A stretch of DNA of 64,000 bases from Nautilus pompilius. Taxonomy: Eukaryota; Mollusca; Cephalopoda; Nautilida; Nautilidae. Within the stretch, counting starts at the first letter, position 1. Each line of letters begins with the position of its first letter. Below the pieces are notes generated by a model. It had not been told where the DNA came from. It made no database searches and saw only the letters and a program-made list of their open reading frames with translations. Positions 14,425 to 25,934 of the stretch are shown here, in pieces. The stretch lies in assembly GCA_018389105.1 (NCBI GenBank), contig JACATO010000995.1, forward strand, positions 372,001 through 436,000. The letters are read 5' to 3'. Made by a program: the position numbers and the translations under genes.

Positions 14425-17400
14425 AAAAAAAAAAATTATATACTGCATACGTATATTTTAATCATTATAATGGAAACATTGTTTAATGAATAGAGTCTAG
14501 TAACTGAACAGTTGTTTTTAGTTTGGGACCATTGATGTTTAAATTGTAGCTGCTTGCAAAGTTAAAGCTGCAGAGTTTTATATTGTTTTTTTTTGTAAAA
14601 GAATGGGAATGTAGCTTTTGAATTAAAATGTTGAGATGCTTGATCATGGGAATTTGGTTTTCACCATATTTGACTGTGTATACAAGCATAGAGAAATAGA
14701 GGATTGTAGGTAGGCATCATCAGTATGTGTAGCCTGGCATTTTGTGGAATGTTGGTAAAAGGTCCAGTGGAATTAGTGATATTTGTGGAATTATTAACAC
14801 CTACTGTATCTTTTAGTATTCTAAGACATACTATTAGGACCTGGTGATTTTCTTAACTGCAATTTATTTATTTTATTTACAGATTTTCGCATCATTAAAA
14901 ATGTAGTAAAGTTTCAGCTGTTTGTATAAAACTAGTATACCCTCTGGTGTAGATGATAGCAAAATAATGCAATCATTTAATAGCAAACTGTTTTGGTCTT
15001 TGACTAGATTACATGCTGGGTTATCCCTCGTCAATTAAACCAAGGTCAGATACATGCATCTCAGATTTGGCACAAAGTTTTCTTTATATATTTGGTATAT
15101 GTATCAGATGAAAAACATTTGGAAATATTTTGTCACCACCTTTCATTAATAAGAGAGCCAGGGTACTTTCAGAGTTCTTTGCACATTTTTAAAATAGCTC
15201 ATATGCTAATTAAAATGGGTTTCAGATTTGGTTTCTATGGTGAACCTTTCTGTGGACTCTTAAAATGGCATCAAAGATAGTGTATCAGTGACATTTTATA
15301 AGTTACAGGTAGTAATTAACCCAAACTCTGGTACTGTGTTCAGAAATACTTCAGGCAACTCTACAGCAAATATAGTGAAGGCATGAAGCCTAATAAAGAA
15401 AAAAATATGGTTTTAGACATGTTAGTCATACAACCAGTGATGTGCAAATTTATGCCAATATGAAACATATTTTCTCTATGGAATATTGCATTATTACTGG
15501 AGATTAGCAAAGATGTAATTCTGACTGCATCAGCCAGCTTATTACTAGATAAGATACTACTAAAGGTTTTAACTCTCAGTTTCTATCTTAGTGGATCAGT
15601 AGGGCAGAAATATCACATCTACCAGTGTACCACATGTACACTCTTGATTATTACTGTTACAAACAAAGAAAAAATCTAAGACCTGTTTTGTACAGGTGTT
15701 CTGTGGCTATTACTTCACTGTTTATGAAAAAAAGGTTTAAGGTTTTAAATGTAAATGTGTAGTAATTTTTAAAAAAAATTAAGGCATTTTAAAAAAACAA
15801 CAACTGCTTTTCATTAATTAGTACCAAAACACATAGCTATTGAAAAACTACTTTTAATTTCTATTTTGGTAACTTTTCTTTTTTTTTTTTTTTTTAGCTT
15901 TCTTTTATCATGTAACGAGAAATATATGATAACATTGCAATAACCTTTTAACAAATTACAAAATCCTTACATAAAAAATTCTGAAATCTTAGTAGAATTA
16001 CTAAGGTGTGTATTTTAGATAGATAATTAGAAATTAATATATTGAGTGCTTTCATTGAGGGGAGGTAGTGTTTGACTACTGGCCAGTGGCATGGCTTCTG
16101 ATGTATTTCAACATCAGCTCACTTATGTAAGCTTTGTCTTGTTTTCTTGTGATTTTAATCAAAGAGTTCCAGTAGTTTAGCTGTTGTTGTTTGCTTCTAC
16201 CTAGCTTCAGTCACCAGCTAACTCTCAACATGGATGGTCTTTAACTTAACTTAATTAATCACCTGGTGGACATACAGTTGTCATGGTGAAGAACATTGTA
16301 ATCTTATAATTAGTGTGCAGAAGAATGACTGAGCTGATTGCAACAGGATTTTTTTGTGATCTCCTAGGAAACAGACACTTTAAAATGTGATCGAGGTGGC
16401 AAGTTGGACTTGCTGACAAGGCAGTTTAACCTATTTGGTTGAGGTTTAATGGTTGGGAGCGCAACATGTGGAACTCACCCTTAAGTGCTAACACCCACCA
16501 ACATCATCAAGGAAAGGATGTTCTAAAACTCTTATGATTAGACGAGGGAGAAAATGCACAGGTGGTCCCTTCAGCATTGCAGGCATAGTTTGCTATTGCT
16601 GTGCTAACCCACCACTCAAAAGAATCCCAAAACCTCTCTAGTCTGCAGTATCGGTTAGATTTTATGGTTCCCCACAGCTTTCTGATTGTAGCTTCATTTT
16701 ATCCTCACACAATGTCTGGGATTCCAGGAAATATGGCAGTTCTTTTTAATTGTATTGTTTAAATTTTCACTAATCACAAAACTAAGAACTTTATTAAAAC
16801 TGAATTAAAAAATTCTTAAATATGAAATGTTTAAATGGCTTATAAAATAACAGTTTTTTTAAAAACTGTAGTTATTTACTATATTGTGAAAAGGCTTCTA
16901 AAAAAAAAAACATGCAAGAGGGGAGAAAGATGAATTATTGTTTTCAAATTATTCTTTTACACTCAGTGTTATAGTCTTAAACATTCTGAAATGAAATCTC
17001 TCAGTAACCCAATTCTTGCTCAGGGTTGTTTTGTTGGACTGAAATGTTTGATTTTGCTCCAATTTCTGCTAGACAGGCGTGAAGAGTAATTGCAAAACAG
17101 GAACAGAGTGATTAGATTCCAGGTTCAGAGGATACAGTTACTTACGTTTTGAAATCACCAGAGATCGGCTGAGTACTTGGACAGTAGCCATGTATTTTTC
17201 AAGGCCTACTGGATTGATTTCTTTAGTGAGCCCCAGGTGAGTGGATTCTGGGAAGTGATTCAGAAAGCAAGACACCATGAAACCACACAACCATTACTCA
17301 ATACGTGTATTGCATACAGATAATTGCTGTTCTACCCATTGTTCCAAGAAGTCCATTTGATATAACTGTCATTAGCTTTTTAAAAATAATTGGTTTTTAT

Positions 17401-18055
17401 ATAACTCATTCTGTATTTTTGAAATTCCAAAATAGGACATGTGAAAAAAAACAACACAAAAGCAATTTATGAGTCTGATCAATACTAATCTAGTGAAATT
17501 TAAAAAAAAACATATTCTAGATTCTCTCTGAAAAACAAGCAATTTTAAAGTGTATTTAAAAATAGAATTCATTCTTGAAGTTTATTTAAGACTTTTTAAA
17601 ATACACTCCTTACATTGTTTCTTGCAAATAAATTTTATGGAACCAATATTCAAAAATGAGAGATATAAAATAGACATGACAGAAAAGTACATTTCTCTAT
17701 GAATGAGACAAGTTCTTAAATAAACACTAAATATTTACAAACACAAAAGTTTCTATTAAAAGTACATTTATCTAGAACAAAATCTGCTGATGGTTTCTTT
17801 GATTACTTCTCTATTATGGAAATCAAGGGCTACCTAATCTTGTCAGTTTAGGAGGAAACAAGCATGCATATATTATCTGATATTATTTACAGTATAAAAT
17901 AAAATTAAAAACAAAGTTAACCAGAAAATCTACAGAACCTTTGATCAGCTTTGATATAATTTGTTTTTCATTGGGAATTTTACTGAATGAAATTATGCTC
18001 CGATTATTTAGTGCATAAATAATTTTTCAGAGTTATCTCCCATAGCTTGTTAAAT
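14425..18055. other. Non-coding stretch, possibly containing gypsy 3' remains
   Basis: No supported gene. A purine-rich gaggggaggtag followed by tgttt near 16057-16075 looks like a polypurine tract plus LTR start, and would suit the gypsy pol relic about 1.6 kb upstream; a matching second LTR was not found. Poly-T (15878-15897) and AT-rich filler make up the rest. A donor-like ccccag|gtgagt at 17232-17241 has no open exon in front of it. Confidence 0.35.
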
Positions 18056-18296
18056 AACACCGGTCAACAAAATTAAATGCATTATACTCATCATGAATGC
18101 AAGCCAACTTTTTTAGACTAATTTTTCATGCTGATTTCAAAATTTCACTCCATTTGTATGCAGCACGTATCAGTTTTTCAGTAGATACATGCAAATATTT
18201 ACATATTTGTATATATGAAATCATTAACGTAATAAATAAGGACATTATTTTTAGAAAGTAAATGAGTTTATTGATTTAAAAATCATCACTATCATT

Positions 18297-19426
18297 CTAC
18301 AAAGAGAGAATACACAAAAAATGGGTCAGACAAAGTGACAACAACAGAGTAGTAGAAACATTGTTGATGATTGGATTTCCTGCGGTGTTCCTGATCTGGT
18401 TGATCACGGTAAAGTGTCCAGCAGTAGTCAGCCAGCATACTGTCATTCCAGAAGCCTTGGTATGTTTCTCCATAGCACTAATGTCCTGGTGAAATCTTTC
18501 ACCATGTTCATCAGACACTGCTCCAAGGTTATCTGCGAAGAAATCCAGATGGGAGTCCAAGAAGTGAACTTTCAGTGACATGCGACAACCCATTGCTGAG
18601 TAACATTTCAGAAGATTCTTGATGCCATCCTTGTAGTCCATTGCCTTCTTGTTGCCCAAGAAATTTTCACAGATCCAATTGAAAGCATTCCAGGCAGGCA
18701 GTTCCAGTTCACCCAGTGTTGTCTTGAAGTTGACATCTTTGAGTACTTCTCTAATTTGGGGTCTGACAAAGATACCCTCTTTCAACTTCGCCTGTGTGAT
18801 TTTGGGAAACTTTTCTACAATATACTCAAACCCTCTGGCATTTCTCTTCCCTAGTGTCTTTACAAACTGTTTCATCAGTCCAAGCTTTATGTGCAAAGGA
18901 GGCAATAGGAAATTACATGGATCTACAAGAGGTGTGTATTCTTGACGCTAGACAGTCCTGGCTGGTATGATGTTCTTGTCTGCCAGTTTGATTCCGAATA
19001 ATGTCTGTCAGTTGCCCGACTATCACATAGACACAAGAAACAACAGTATTTTGTGAAACCTGACTGCATTCCCATTAACATTCCAATGACTTTTAAATCT
19101 CCACATATTTTCCATGAGTATCTTTCATAGGCAATGGCATGAAGTAAAAGTTCCATATTCTCATAGTCTTTCGGCTCCCTCCATATCATTGGAATGGCAA
19201 AAGGCATGGACTTCTTTCTCTTATTGAACCAGTCGCGTAAGCCATTTGAGCAAGCTGAGCAGATAAAATGTGGTACCCATAACTTGTCCTGATCTCCAAG
19301 AAGACAGTCAAAGTATAGCTTATAAATCTTGATCTCTGGTGTTATTGTACGTTTTTGAGCTTTCACAATAAATTGTCCACAGACACAACAAAACATATCA
19401 GGAGGATTTATACACTGTCTTGACAT
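18297..19426 (-). pseudogene. Internally deleted, frameshifted transposon ORF (MSRQCINPPDMFC family)
   Basis: The minus-strand frame begins at an ATG (19426-19424) with MSRQCINPPDMFCCVCGQF, a Cys-rich start (CxxC, later CSAC) that suggests a zinc-binding N-terminus. It continues with CGDLKVIGMLMGMQ, then CFLCLCDSR, PPLHIKLGLMKQFVK, MSLKVHFLDSHLDFF and GAVSDEHGERFHQDIS. I recognise this block order from repetitive ORFs in hydrozoan, aphid and mollusc genomes, where it is usually annotated only as uncharacterized. Relative to those, about 200 residues seem missing between the Cys-rich start and the LLLHAIAYERY segment. One frameshift lies near 18923-18940 (NTHLL then PCNFLLPPLHIK in another frame) and a second after AMEKH, after which the expected YQGFWNDSMLADYCW reads in a shifted frame. 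No host function is implied; the biochemical activity of the family is unknown to me. Confidence 0.7.
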
Positions 19427-19486
19427 TGTTAACACTGTAAAACAAGTAAGGAAATAGATACAAACAGTTATACTTATATTGAATTT

Positions 19487-19607
19487 GAGATGATGAAATA
19501 TTTCATCAGACCAATTATGACTGGACAATTTGAGATGTTGAAATACCTATTTCATCAGACAAAACTTGATTGGCTAATTTAAGATGATGAAATATTGCAT
19601 CTGAACT
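19487..19607. repeat. Three subterminal repeats with TGATGAAAT palindromes
   Basis: Three imperfect copies of about 45-48 bp follow each other, each starting at atttgagatg (or atttaagatg) and running through gatgaaatatttcatc, a near-perfect inverted repeat. They sit between the ORF start and the right terminal repeat of the transposon. Repeated palindromes at this place are typical transposase-binding or promoter sites. The role is inferred from position only. Confidence 0.7.
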
Positions 19608-20249
19608 ATGCAGCAATGAATTAGTTTATTTTAAAGGTATTTTCCCTTGATGTAAATGAAATTCATGCATACATAGAATTTCTATATAATGCATGAGCTA
19701 AAACCAAAAAATTTTCTCATCTTGAAAACTGTACGTGATGTCAAAAAACTAATTGTATATTTGAAATCATCATTAAAAACTACACTAAGTACACCTTGAC
19801 ATATGCTTGATGAAAAATACTTGTTGACCAGTGCAGCACATGTTATCCACAGGGCCAGTGTGCTCAGACTAAATAGCACATATCATGAGACAACATTGGA
19901 GTAGGTAATCTGTTAACCATGACACTAACATTTGACATTTGTGATATATCACCATCTAATTAGGTCACATAATTAGACGAGTGGAAGAAAGATAGTGCAA
20001 AATCATCTTGGACTCACAAGTAAGACAATGCATAAAATGCAGGCAAATGAAAGAGCAGCTAATGCCAACTAAAATGGCCATCATTGGTAACAGAAAAAAC
20101 CAGAAGAGCTCTTGTCTGCCATGTAACATGCAGTTCATAAAGCTTACAGAGCATTGCCAATATGGACTAAAAAGTAAGGAGGCCTGCTTGTAGCCTGCAG
20201 TTTAACATAATGGTGAACGCAGAGACTTGAGATCCTAGAAATACTGACC

Positions 20250-20615
20250 TGGTGTTCATTGAAAGATCTCTAGATTCTGTTATAAACATCCATTTTCAAC
20301 AATCATTTTATGTCACTTTTCCAACAGGGTGTTTTGTAGTTCAAGACACATTTCCTGCAAGAAGACTGGACAACTTGTCACATCTCCAAAACTATATGAA
20401 GAAACTAAGGATTTTCACTGGACACTCTGACGTGAATCTGACTGAACATATCTGGGAGCATCTTGTTCTCCAACTGTGCAGATCTTCTACATCTGTGGCA
20501 GGGCTGAAAGCTATGCTCTCATGCAAACTCTCATTGCATCCATGTCACAACATGTCCTTTCCCTTTATGAGGCATCTATCTCATGTTTTCTGCTATTTCT
20601 ATGATGCTTAAGCTT
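20250..20615 (+). pseudogene. Possible C-terminal scrap of a Tc1-like transposase
   Basis: The + strand frame of 119 codons contains GHSDVNLTEHIWEHLVLQLC followed by an alanine/leucine-rich segment near 20425-20530. This resembles the Tc1 block SPDLNPIEHIWDxLGRRL that carries the third catalytic acidic residue region. The match is short and degenerate, and no terminal repeats or second motif were found. It may be coincidence. Confidence 0.4.
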
Positions 20616-20619
20616 ACAT

Positions 20620-23600
20620 AGAACATGGTTTAAGATAATTTTAATGACTTGGTCAGAAAAGATATCCACAGGTCAGATATTTTACTTTTTATTCTTTATT
20701 AAGTGTCTTTTATGAAAGATATCCTAAATCTAGGCTAATTATCTAACTGTATTAGGTTTTCTTGAAAGTGTCTAAATTGCTAGCTAATAATGTTATTACT
20801 TTTATCTTTTAGGTTGTGTATCGTTTAAGAACAAGCAATACCTTTTCAGTTCCAGACCTTTGTCACATGAAATGTCACTGTTCCATTCTATTTATTTTAA
20901 ACTACCTATATTATTCTGAGATTTATTAGACTAATTTATTTCTAACTTCAGATTTTACATTGTCAATCTACAGACCACTATATTGAAGCCTTCAAAAAAA
21001 TTCAGTGAACTGGTGCTTTTGATTGCATTTCAGGAACAATCATTTTGTTTTTGTATTATGATAAAAGACATACCAGAATAATGAATAGAAGAAACTGTCT
21101 ACCTACATTAATGAAACTATAAACAGGTTTCCATATGGTACAAGGTTGTTTTAGCCTAACTTTCATACTTAAGACTCTCACTCCATGCCACAAGAAGAAT
21201 TAATAAAGTAAGGCTTTGTTACAATTATCTACAAATTGAAATGTATGCTAGTTAAATAATATGTTAGTATATAAATCTAGTGCATAGATAACCTAGTAAC
21301 AAGAACAGTCAGGGTAAAACAATAATTATTGTTCCAGTAATTAGTATAAATCTAAAATACTCTTCTCTGGTGTCACTTGTTCCACAATCAGAAAACATTA
21401 TATATGTATATCCCAGGTTTTGATAAATGAAAGCTTATTAAAATCTTGCTTCCTGAACAATTTATCATCTTTGGAAGGTTGAGCTCAACTCAGCTGGATA
21501 AACCTCTTTGTTACAAGGCTATGAGATATACGTGTAGGAGTGTCAAATTCAGTATGGCATCTCACTTCATTGATACATAAAGAAGTAGGGAAAGTTCTAC
21601 AGAGTAAAAAAACAAACAGCAAAGATGGAAGTTATGCATTCCTAAAAATAAAGGGAATATGAAAAAAAGTTGTAAAACTACATTTCTTCCTATTTTTGTT
21701 GTTCTTGGCAGAGAGAGATTTGGTCAGAAAAAATGTTAGATGTTCTGAACTTTGGCAAGACATCATGTTTTGGTTTGACAACTATTATTTTGAACCCTGT
21801 ATGCAGTGTGTGTTGTCACAAATAAAAATTATATATGCTTCAAGGGTGCTCATTTTCTTTTGGTAGTTTCTGTATTTATGCAAACTGTTTTTTATTATAA
21901 AAGTTAACTTTGCAGCTATTTTTAAGCGCTTCTTAGATATATCTTTGAACCCGCAAGCTGATAAATGACACATAAGACATTTACCAGAGGAAACCTCCTG
22001 GCATCAATTTCCTAAATTAAGCAGAGGAGAACATGATGTAGAGGTTAGTTACATGCCTAGCAGATAAAGTCCCTGCTAGAACTTTTCGTTTTTAATATGT
22101 AAGAGAAAAGTGGAGAGCCCAGTGTAAAACCAAACTGAGATTGTGCTGATTACGATTCAAATTTCACATTTGGATGTTATTATAAGGTGTAAAATACAAT
22201 CATCATTGTTTGCATTATCAATTCATTAAATTTTAATGTAGTTTTTAAATCATGCATACATTTCTTCTTTTAAAGTATAATTTACTTTTTTTATTATTAT
22301 TAACTTACTCAGGAAAAAAGAGTTCTAGAAGATCATTACAAATTTTTTTTCTATTTATTTTTGATTTTCCTTTCTTGTCTACTTTTGCCTTTAGGAAATT
22401 AGAGTTGTGGTAACAATGATTTTGGAATTAAAATGCACAATACGGCTTTAAGTGTCATGAGGTTGGTTGGTTGATTGATGTTAAGTTTCAGTTTTGCTTT
22501 GTAGATTTTTTTTTCAGAATTGGTTCAATGACATAATATGACCGTTTCTTCTGCTTTTGTTTGAACAGCTTCCATTATCATACACAGGAGCAATTTGAGA
22601 TTCACTAACATCATGAGTTGGATTTTTTTTGGTTTTTTAAAATATTTTATGTTTTTCTTTTTTGATTTCAAAACTAATCCTTAGTCAAATGATTACCTCA
22701 TTCTGTGGATGTCAAATGAGATAAAAGAGAATTCAAATAAATTGAATTCAAACATCAAGAAACCCACTCAGCTTCTGCTGGAACTCTTATATAAAAATGA
22801 TAATAGAGAATGGAGATTATCCTTGAAGAACCATCTTGTGCTGTTATTAAAATTGTCAAAGGAAAGGACAAATAGGCTATAATTATGCATAAAATTCATA
22901 TTTTTTGGTAAAAGGATATCTGAAAAAATGTCAATATTTTAAAGCTGTTTTTGAGACATTAAATACCAGAAAAGCTTGTCAGATTTCATTCTTCTTAGTT
23001 TAGCCATGCAAAATTGTGGTAAGAACAAAATCGCTAAGTACGAATACATAACTAATAAATGGTAGCAGACATTAGTTGTTTTCATCATTATGCCCTAATT
23101 AAAAAAAATAATTTCTAATATCACTTTTATTATAATTTTATATAAAAGGTTCCTTTTTTAAAATAACAGGACTAAAATGTAAAATCAGTTGTCAATTACC
23201 GACATTTTATTTTAAGGGACTTAAGCTGTAGGGAAAGAGAAAGATTGGATCAAATTAGATTTTTTACTTAGAAGATTAAATTAAGTCTGAAAGAAGAAAT
23301 TATTGCAAGAATTATCATTCTAAATCATTGCCACGTAAATTCAATTTACTGTTTGTTATTTCATATTTTATTTTCTTAGCACCACTCAAAATGCATGGAA
23401 CTGGCTTTTCAAAGCAGCATCTTAATTGTGACCTAGTGTTCCTGTTCTAAGGGTTCATCTCAGGTTCACTAGAATTTTACAGGGCTCAAGCATTTGGATT
23501 ATTCAGAATGACAAAAAGACAAATTGGGTGTGTGTTTTTTTTTTGTTTTTTTTTTTTTTTTTGCTTTATAGATGTTAGAGGTGATTGAACAAAGAGTTTT

Positions 23601-24535
23601 AAATTAGCAAGTGCTTTATGAGTAAATTCTGTTATCTCTTTTTCATCCATTGTCAAATTAAAAAAAAAAAAAAGAACCCAGGTAAGACAATTACAAATTA
23701 GCTGAAAAGTCTTGATATTAGGACAGAGATCAACTTGACGAAGTTACCCAAACTGCTAGTTAGAGGCATCAGACCATGTAAATTTACTTACTAACTTACT
23801 AAATAGTATTCATTGTTAAATCTGAAAAAAAAAACAACTAACAGGACACAAAGAGAGTTTCAGTGGAAGCAAACACTCAAGTCTTCATCTTTCTAAAATT
23901 TCTAAGATGCTAGTAGGTATGTGGTTGAAGGAAGTTATGCTATAGTGGTTGGTCAATCTGCCTCTAAATGGTGGTGGGCTGGTGTAGTCGTAGCATGCTG
24001 AGTCATGTTTAGGTTGATGTAGGGTTTCTTCCTCTTTCATAAGGAGTTCCACTGGGTTTTTAGGGAAGTTTGCAGGTATCAGTGTTTTGATACTGAAGAC
24101 TAGCACTGTGACTGCCTCAAGTCAGAGATTGATCTCAGGTTAATTCACCTGATTCCATACCATTTGCATCTTATGAACTTCACATCCATTGTAGGTATCT
24201 CTATAGATGGACAAGGGATTGCAGCAGCAGCAAAGAGAGAGTATTTTTTAGCTTGTTAATAGTGGTTTATATCATAACAGAGTAGTTTCAAACAACTGTA
24301 AAAGTTATGATACAAAATTATTGAGAAAAAGAGTTACTGTATCACTTCAGAGACTGTTAATCTGATTTTACCAATAATTCTTGCTAATTCTTAAGGAGTG
24401 AATTATGGTGATGACTTGAGAGATAAAGTTTTAAATTAAGCTGTAATGCTGGAAAATGTCCCCCTTTTTTGGTAAGATTAGTTAAGTGTTTCCATATTGA
24501 ATAGGTTTTATCATCTTGTAAACATTCTTTTCATT
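20620..24535. other. AT-rich non-coding stretch, nothing recognised
   Basis: Very AT-rich with several poly-T or poly-A runs (for example 23533-23562 and 23659-23673). No splice-flanked coding block, transposase motif or SINE promoter was recognised. Short open frames at 21785-21973 and 23885-24106 have no supporting features. Confidence 0.5.
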
Positions 24536-24537
24536 GA

Positions 24538-24719
24538 TCCTTCATGGATATGAAATCTTTGCCCAGCTAATAAAAGCAGACATTTCTTTCATCAGTCTGA
24601 ATTGGTATCAACTGATATTCATGTGCACTCCTTCATGGATATGAAATCTTTGCCCAGCTAATAAAAGCAGACATTTCTTTCATCAGTCTGAATTAGTATC
24701 AACTGATATTCATGTGCAC
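24538..24719. repeat. Recent 91-bp tandem duplication
   Basis: Bases 24538-24628 are repeated at 24629-24719. I found one substitution between the copies (attggtatc versus attagtatc), so the duplication is very young. The unit carries no recognised motif. Confidence 0.95.
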
Positions 24720-24724
24720 TTAGG

Positions 24725-25555
24725 AGCTGAGTAGCTAGAGAAACTAAATGAATTAAAACTCCAATAGCATAAAAAAATTGAAAGAGATTAAAAACAAGTA
24801 GATGAGTACTTAGAGAAAATTTGCAAAATTATTTAATATCTGCAGGCAGAAACTGAATGTTAACAGGGAAGCTGTTTTGATAAATCTAATGCAGAATGCA
24901 CTTAATGAAGTGAAATAAATTTTTAGTATCATTCCTGAAGCCATCAGCACCACAAGAAAAAACCCATCCCCTCTTAGAAATAAAACTTACTTAGAAACAG
25001 TTTGTAGGTTTGTAGTTAAAAATTTGGTTTGGTTAAATAACTCTGAACTGATAATAAAAAACAGTGTTAACTTGTTATTTCCCATTATCTAGAATCAAAT
25101 CTACATATAAGTTTAGAATAAACAGTTGTGCCGGACTAAAAATTTCATCAATTTTGGTCATATTTTTCAAGCCTACCTTACATTTCACTTTTGAATTATA
25201 GACATATTTTATATCTGTACATTTTTCTTTTGATGTTTTAAAAATAATTTTTATTATCATACCTTGTCTTGCATTTCTATTTTTTTTTTCTTTCCAATAA
25301 ACAGTTGTCAGAGTTTGTTTTGTGGCCATTAATATGGGTGGGGCTAGCCAGATAAAGACAAATAAATCATTTCATGTCAAAGGCTGTTCAAGCTGAAGAT
25401 TAATTAGGTACATTATGTAGCATTGTTTTAAGTATACAGTGGGTATTACTTGTAGTTCTGTTTCTATTACTGTTGTCAAAAAAAAAAATTTCTATTGGGC
25501 TTCTAAATTTTTTTAATCTGGAAAGGAACTTCCTCCAAAGGAAAATTTCTAACTT
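24725..25555. other. Non-coding stretch, nothing recognised
   Basis: AT-rich sequence without recognised motifs. A minus-strand open frame of 84 codons at 25075-25329 is lysine- and isoleucine-rich and has no start context or splice support; treated as chance. Confidence 0.45.
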
Positions 25556-25560
25556 TTAAC

Positions 25561-25931
25561 CAGCCAGTGGTCTAGTGGTAGGCTTCTGGACTACCGTAGT
25601 CAAGGGGCTGAGTTTGAATATTGACCAGGACTTGCTCGGCTTCCCTAGCATGGATTATTTTCATTCTTTTTCATTCAGCTGGCTGGATAAGTTTTCTCCT
25701 ACATCTCTAAAAAATGAAAAGTTCTAGCAGGATTTTCTTGGGGGGGGGGGTGTTGTAGATGTTTCCCCAGATAACTCTTGATTGGCTTACACCTTGACCA
25801 TTGCTCAACAGCTCCTCCACAATTGCACCCAGATGCCTTGCTCAGTCACTAAGGCTTGTACCCTAATATCTTCACCTTCTAGCTCACTGCATTGACCTTG
25901 AAAATAAGGTTCACCAAAAAAAAAAAAAAAA
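25561..25931 (+). repeat. tRNA-derived SINE with poly-A tail
   Basis: The 5' end has RNA polymerase III internal promoter boxes: an A box (tggtctagtggtag, about 25568) and a B box-like gagtttgaatattgacc about 40 bases later. The body is about 300 bp and holds a G-run (25739-25750). It ends in a run of 15-16 A. The layout of tRNA head, unrelated body and A tail is that of a SINE. A related body is present in the copy at 28196 and in the reverse copy near 46230, for example the segment around tttcctcc-acatctctaaaa then the ggatgttcc block. Confidence 0.75.
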
Positions 25932-25934
25932 GAA

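Larger units (their letters stand above)
18058..19833 (-). mobile_element. DNA transposon with terminal inverted repeats (family not named)
   Basis: The left end reads CACCGGTCAACAAAATT and the reverse complement of the right end reads CACTGGTCAACAAGTATT, so imperfect terminal inverted repeats of about 13-18 bp bracket 1776 bp. Inside is a broken minus-strand ORF of a family repeated in many invertebrate genomes. At the 5' side of that ORF lie three subterminal repeats with palindromes. A clear target-site duplication was not seen, so I cannot assign a superfamily. The repeat pair, the internal ORF orientation and the subterminal repeats agree with a cut-and-paste DNA transposon. It is probably an immobile, internally deleted copy. 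Confidence 0.65.

Noticed and set aside
17221..17245. Strong-looking donor ccccag|gtgagt
   Set aside because: No open frame with an acceptor precedes it, and it is not in phase with any recognised exon.
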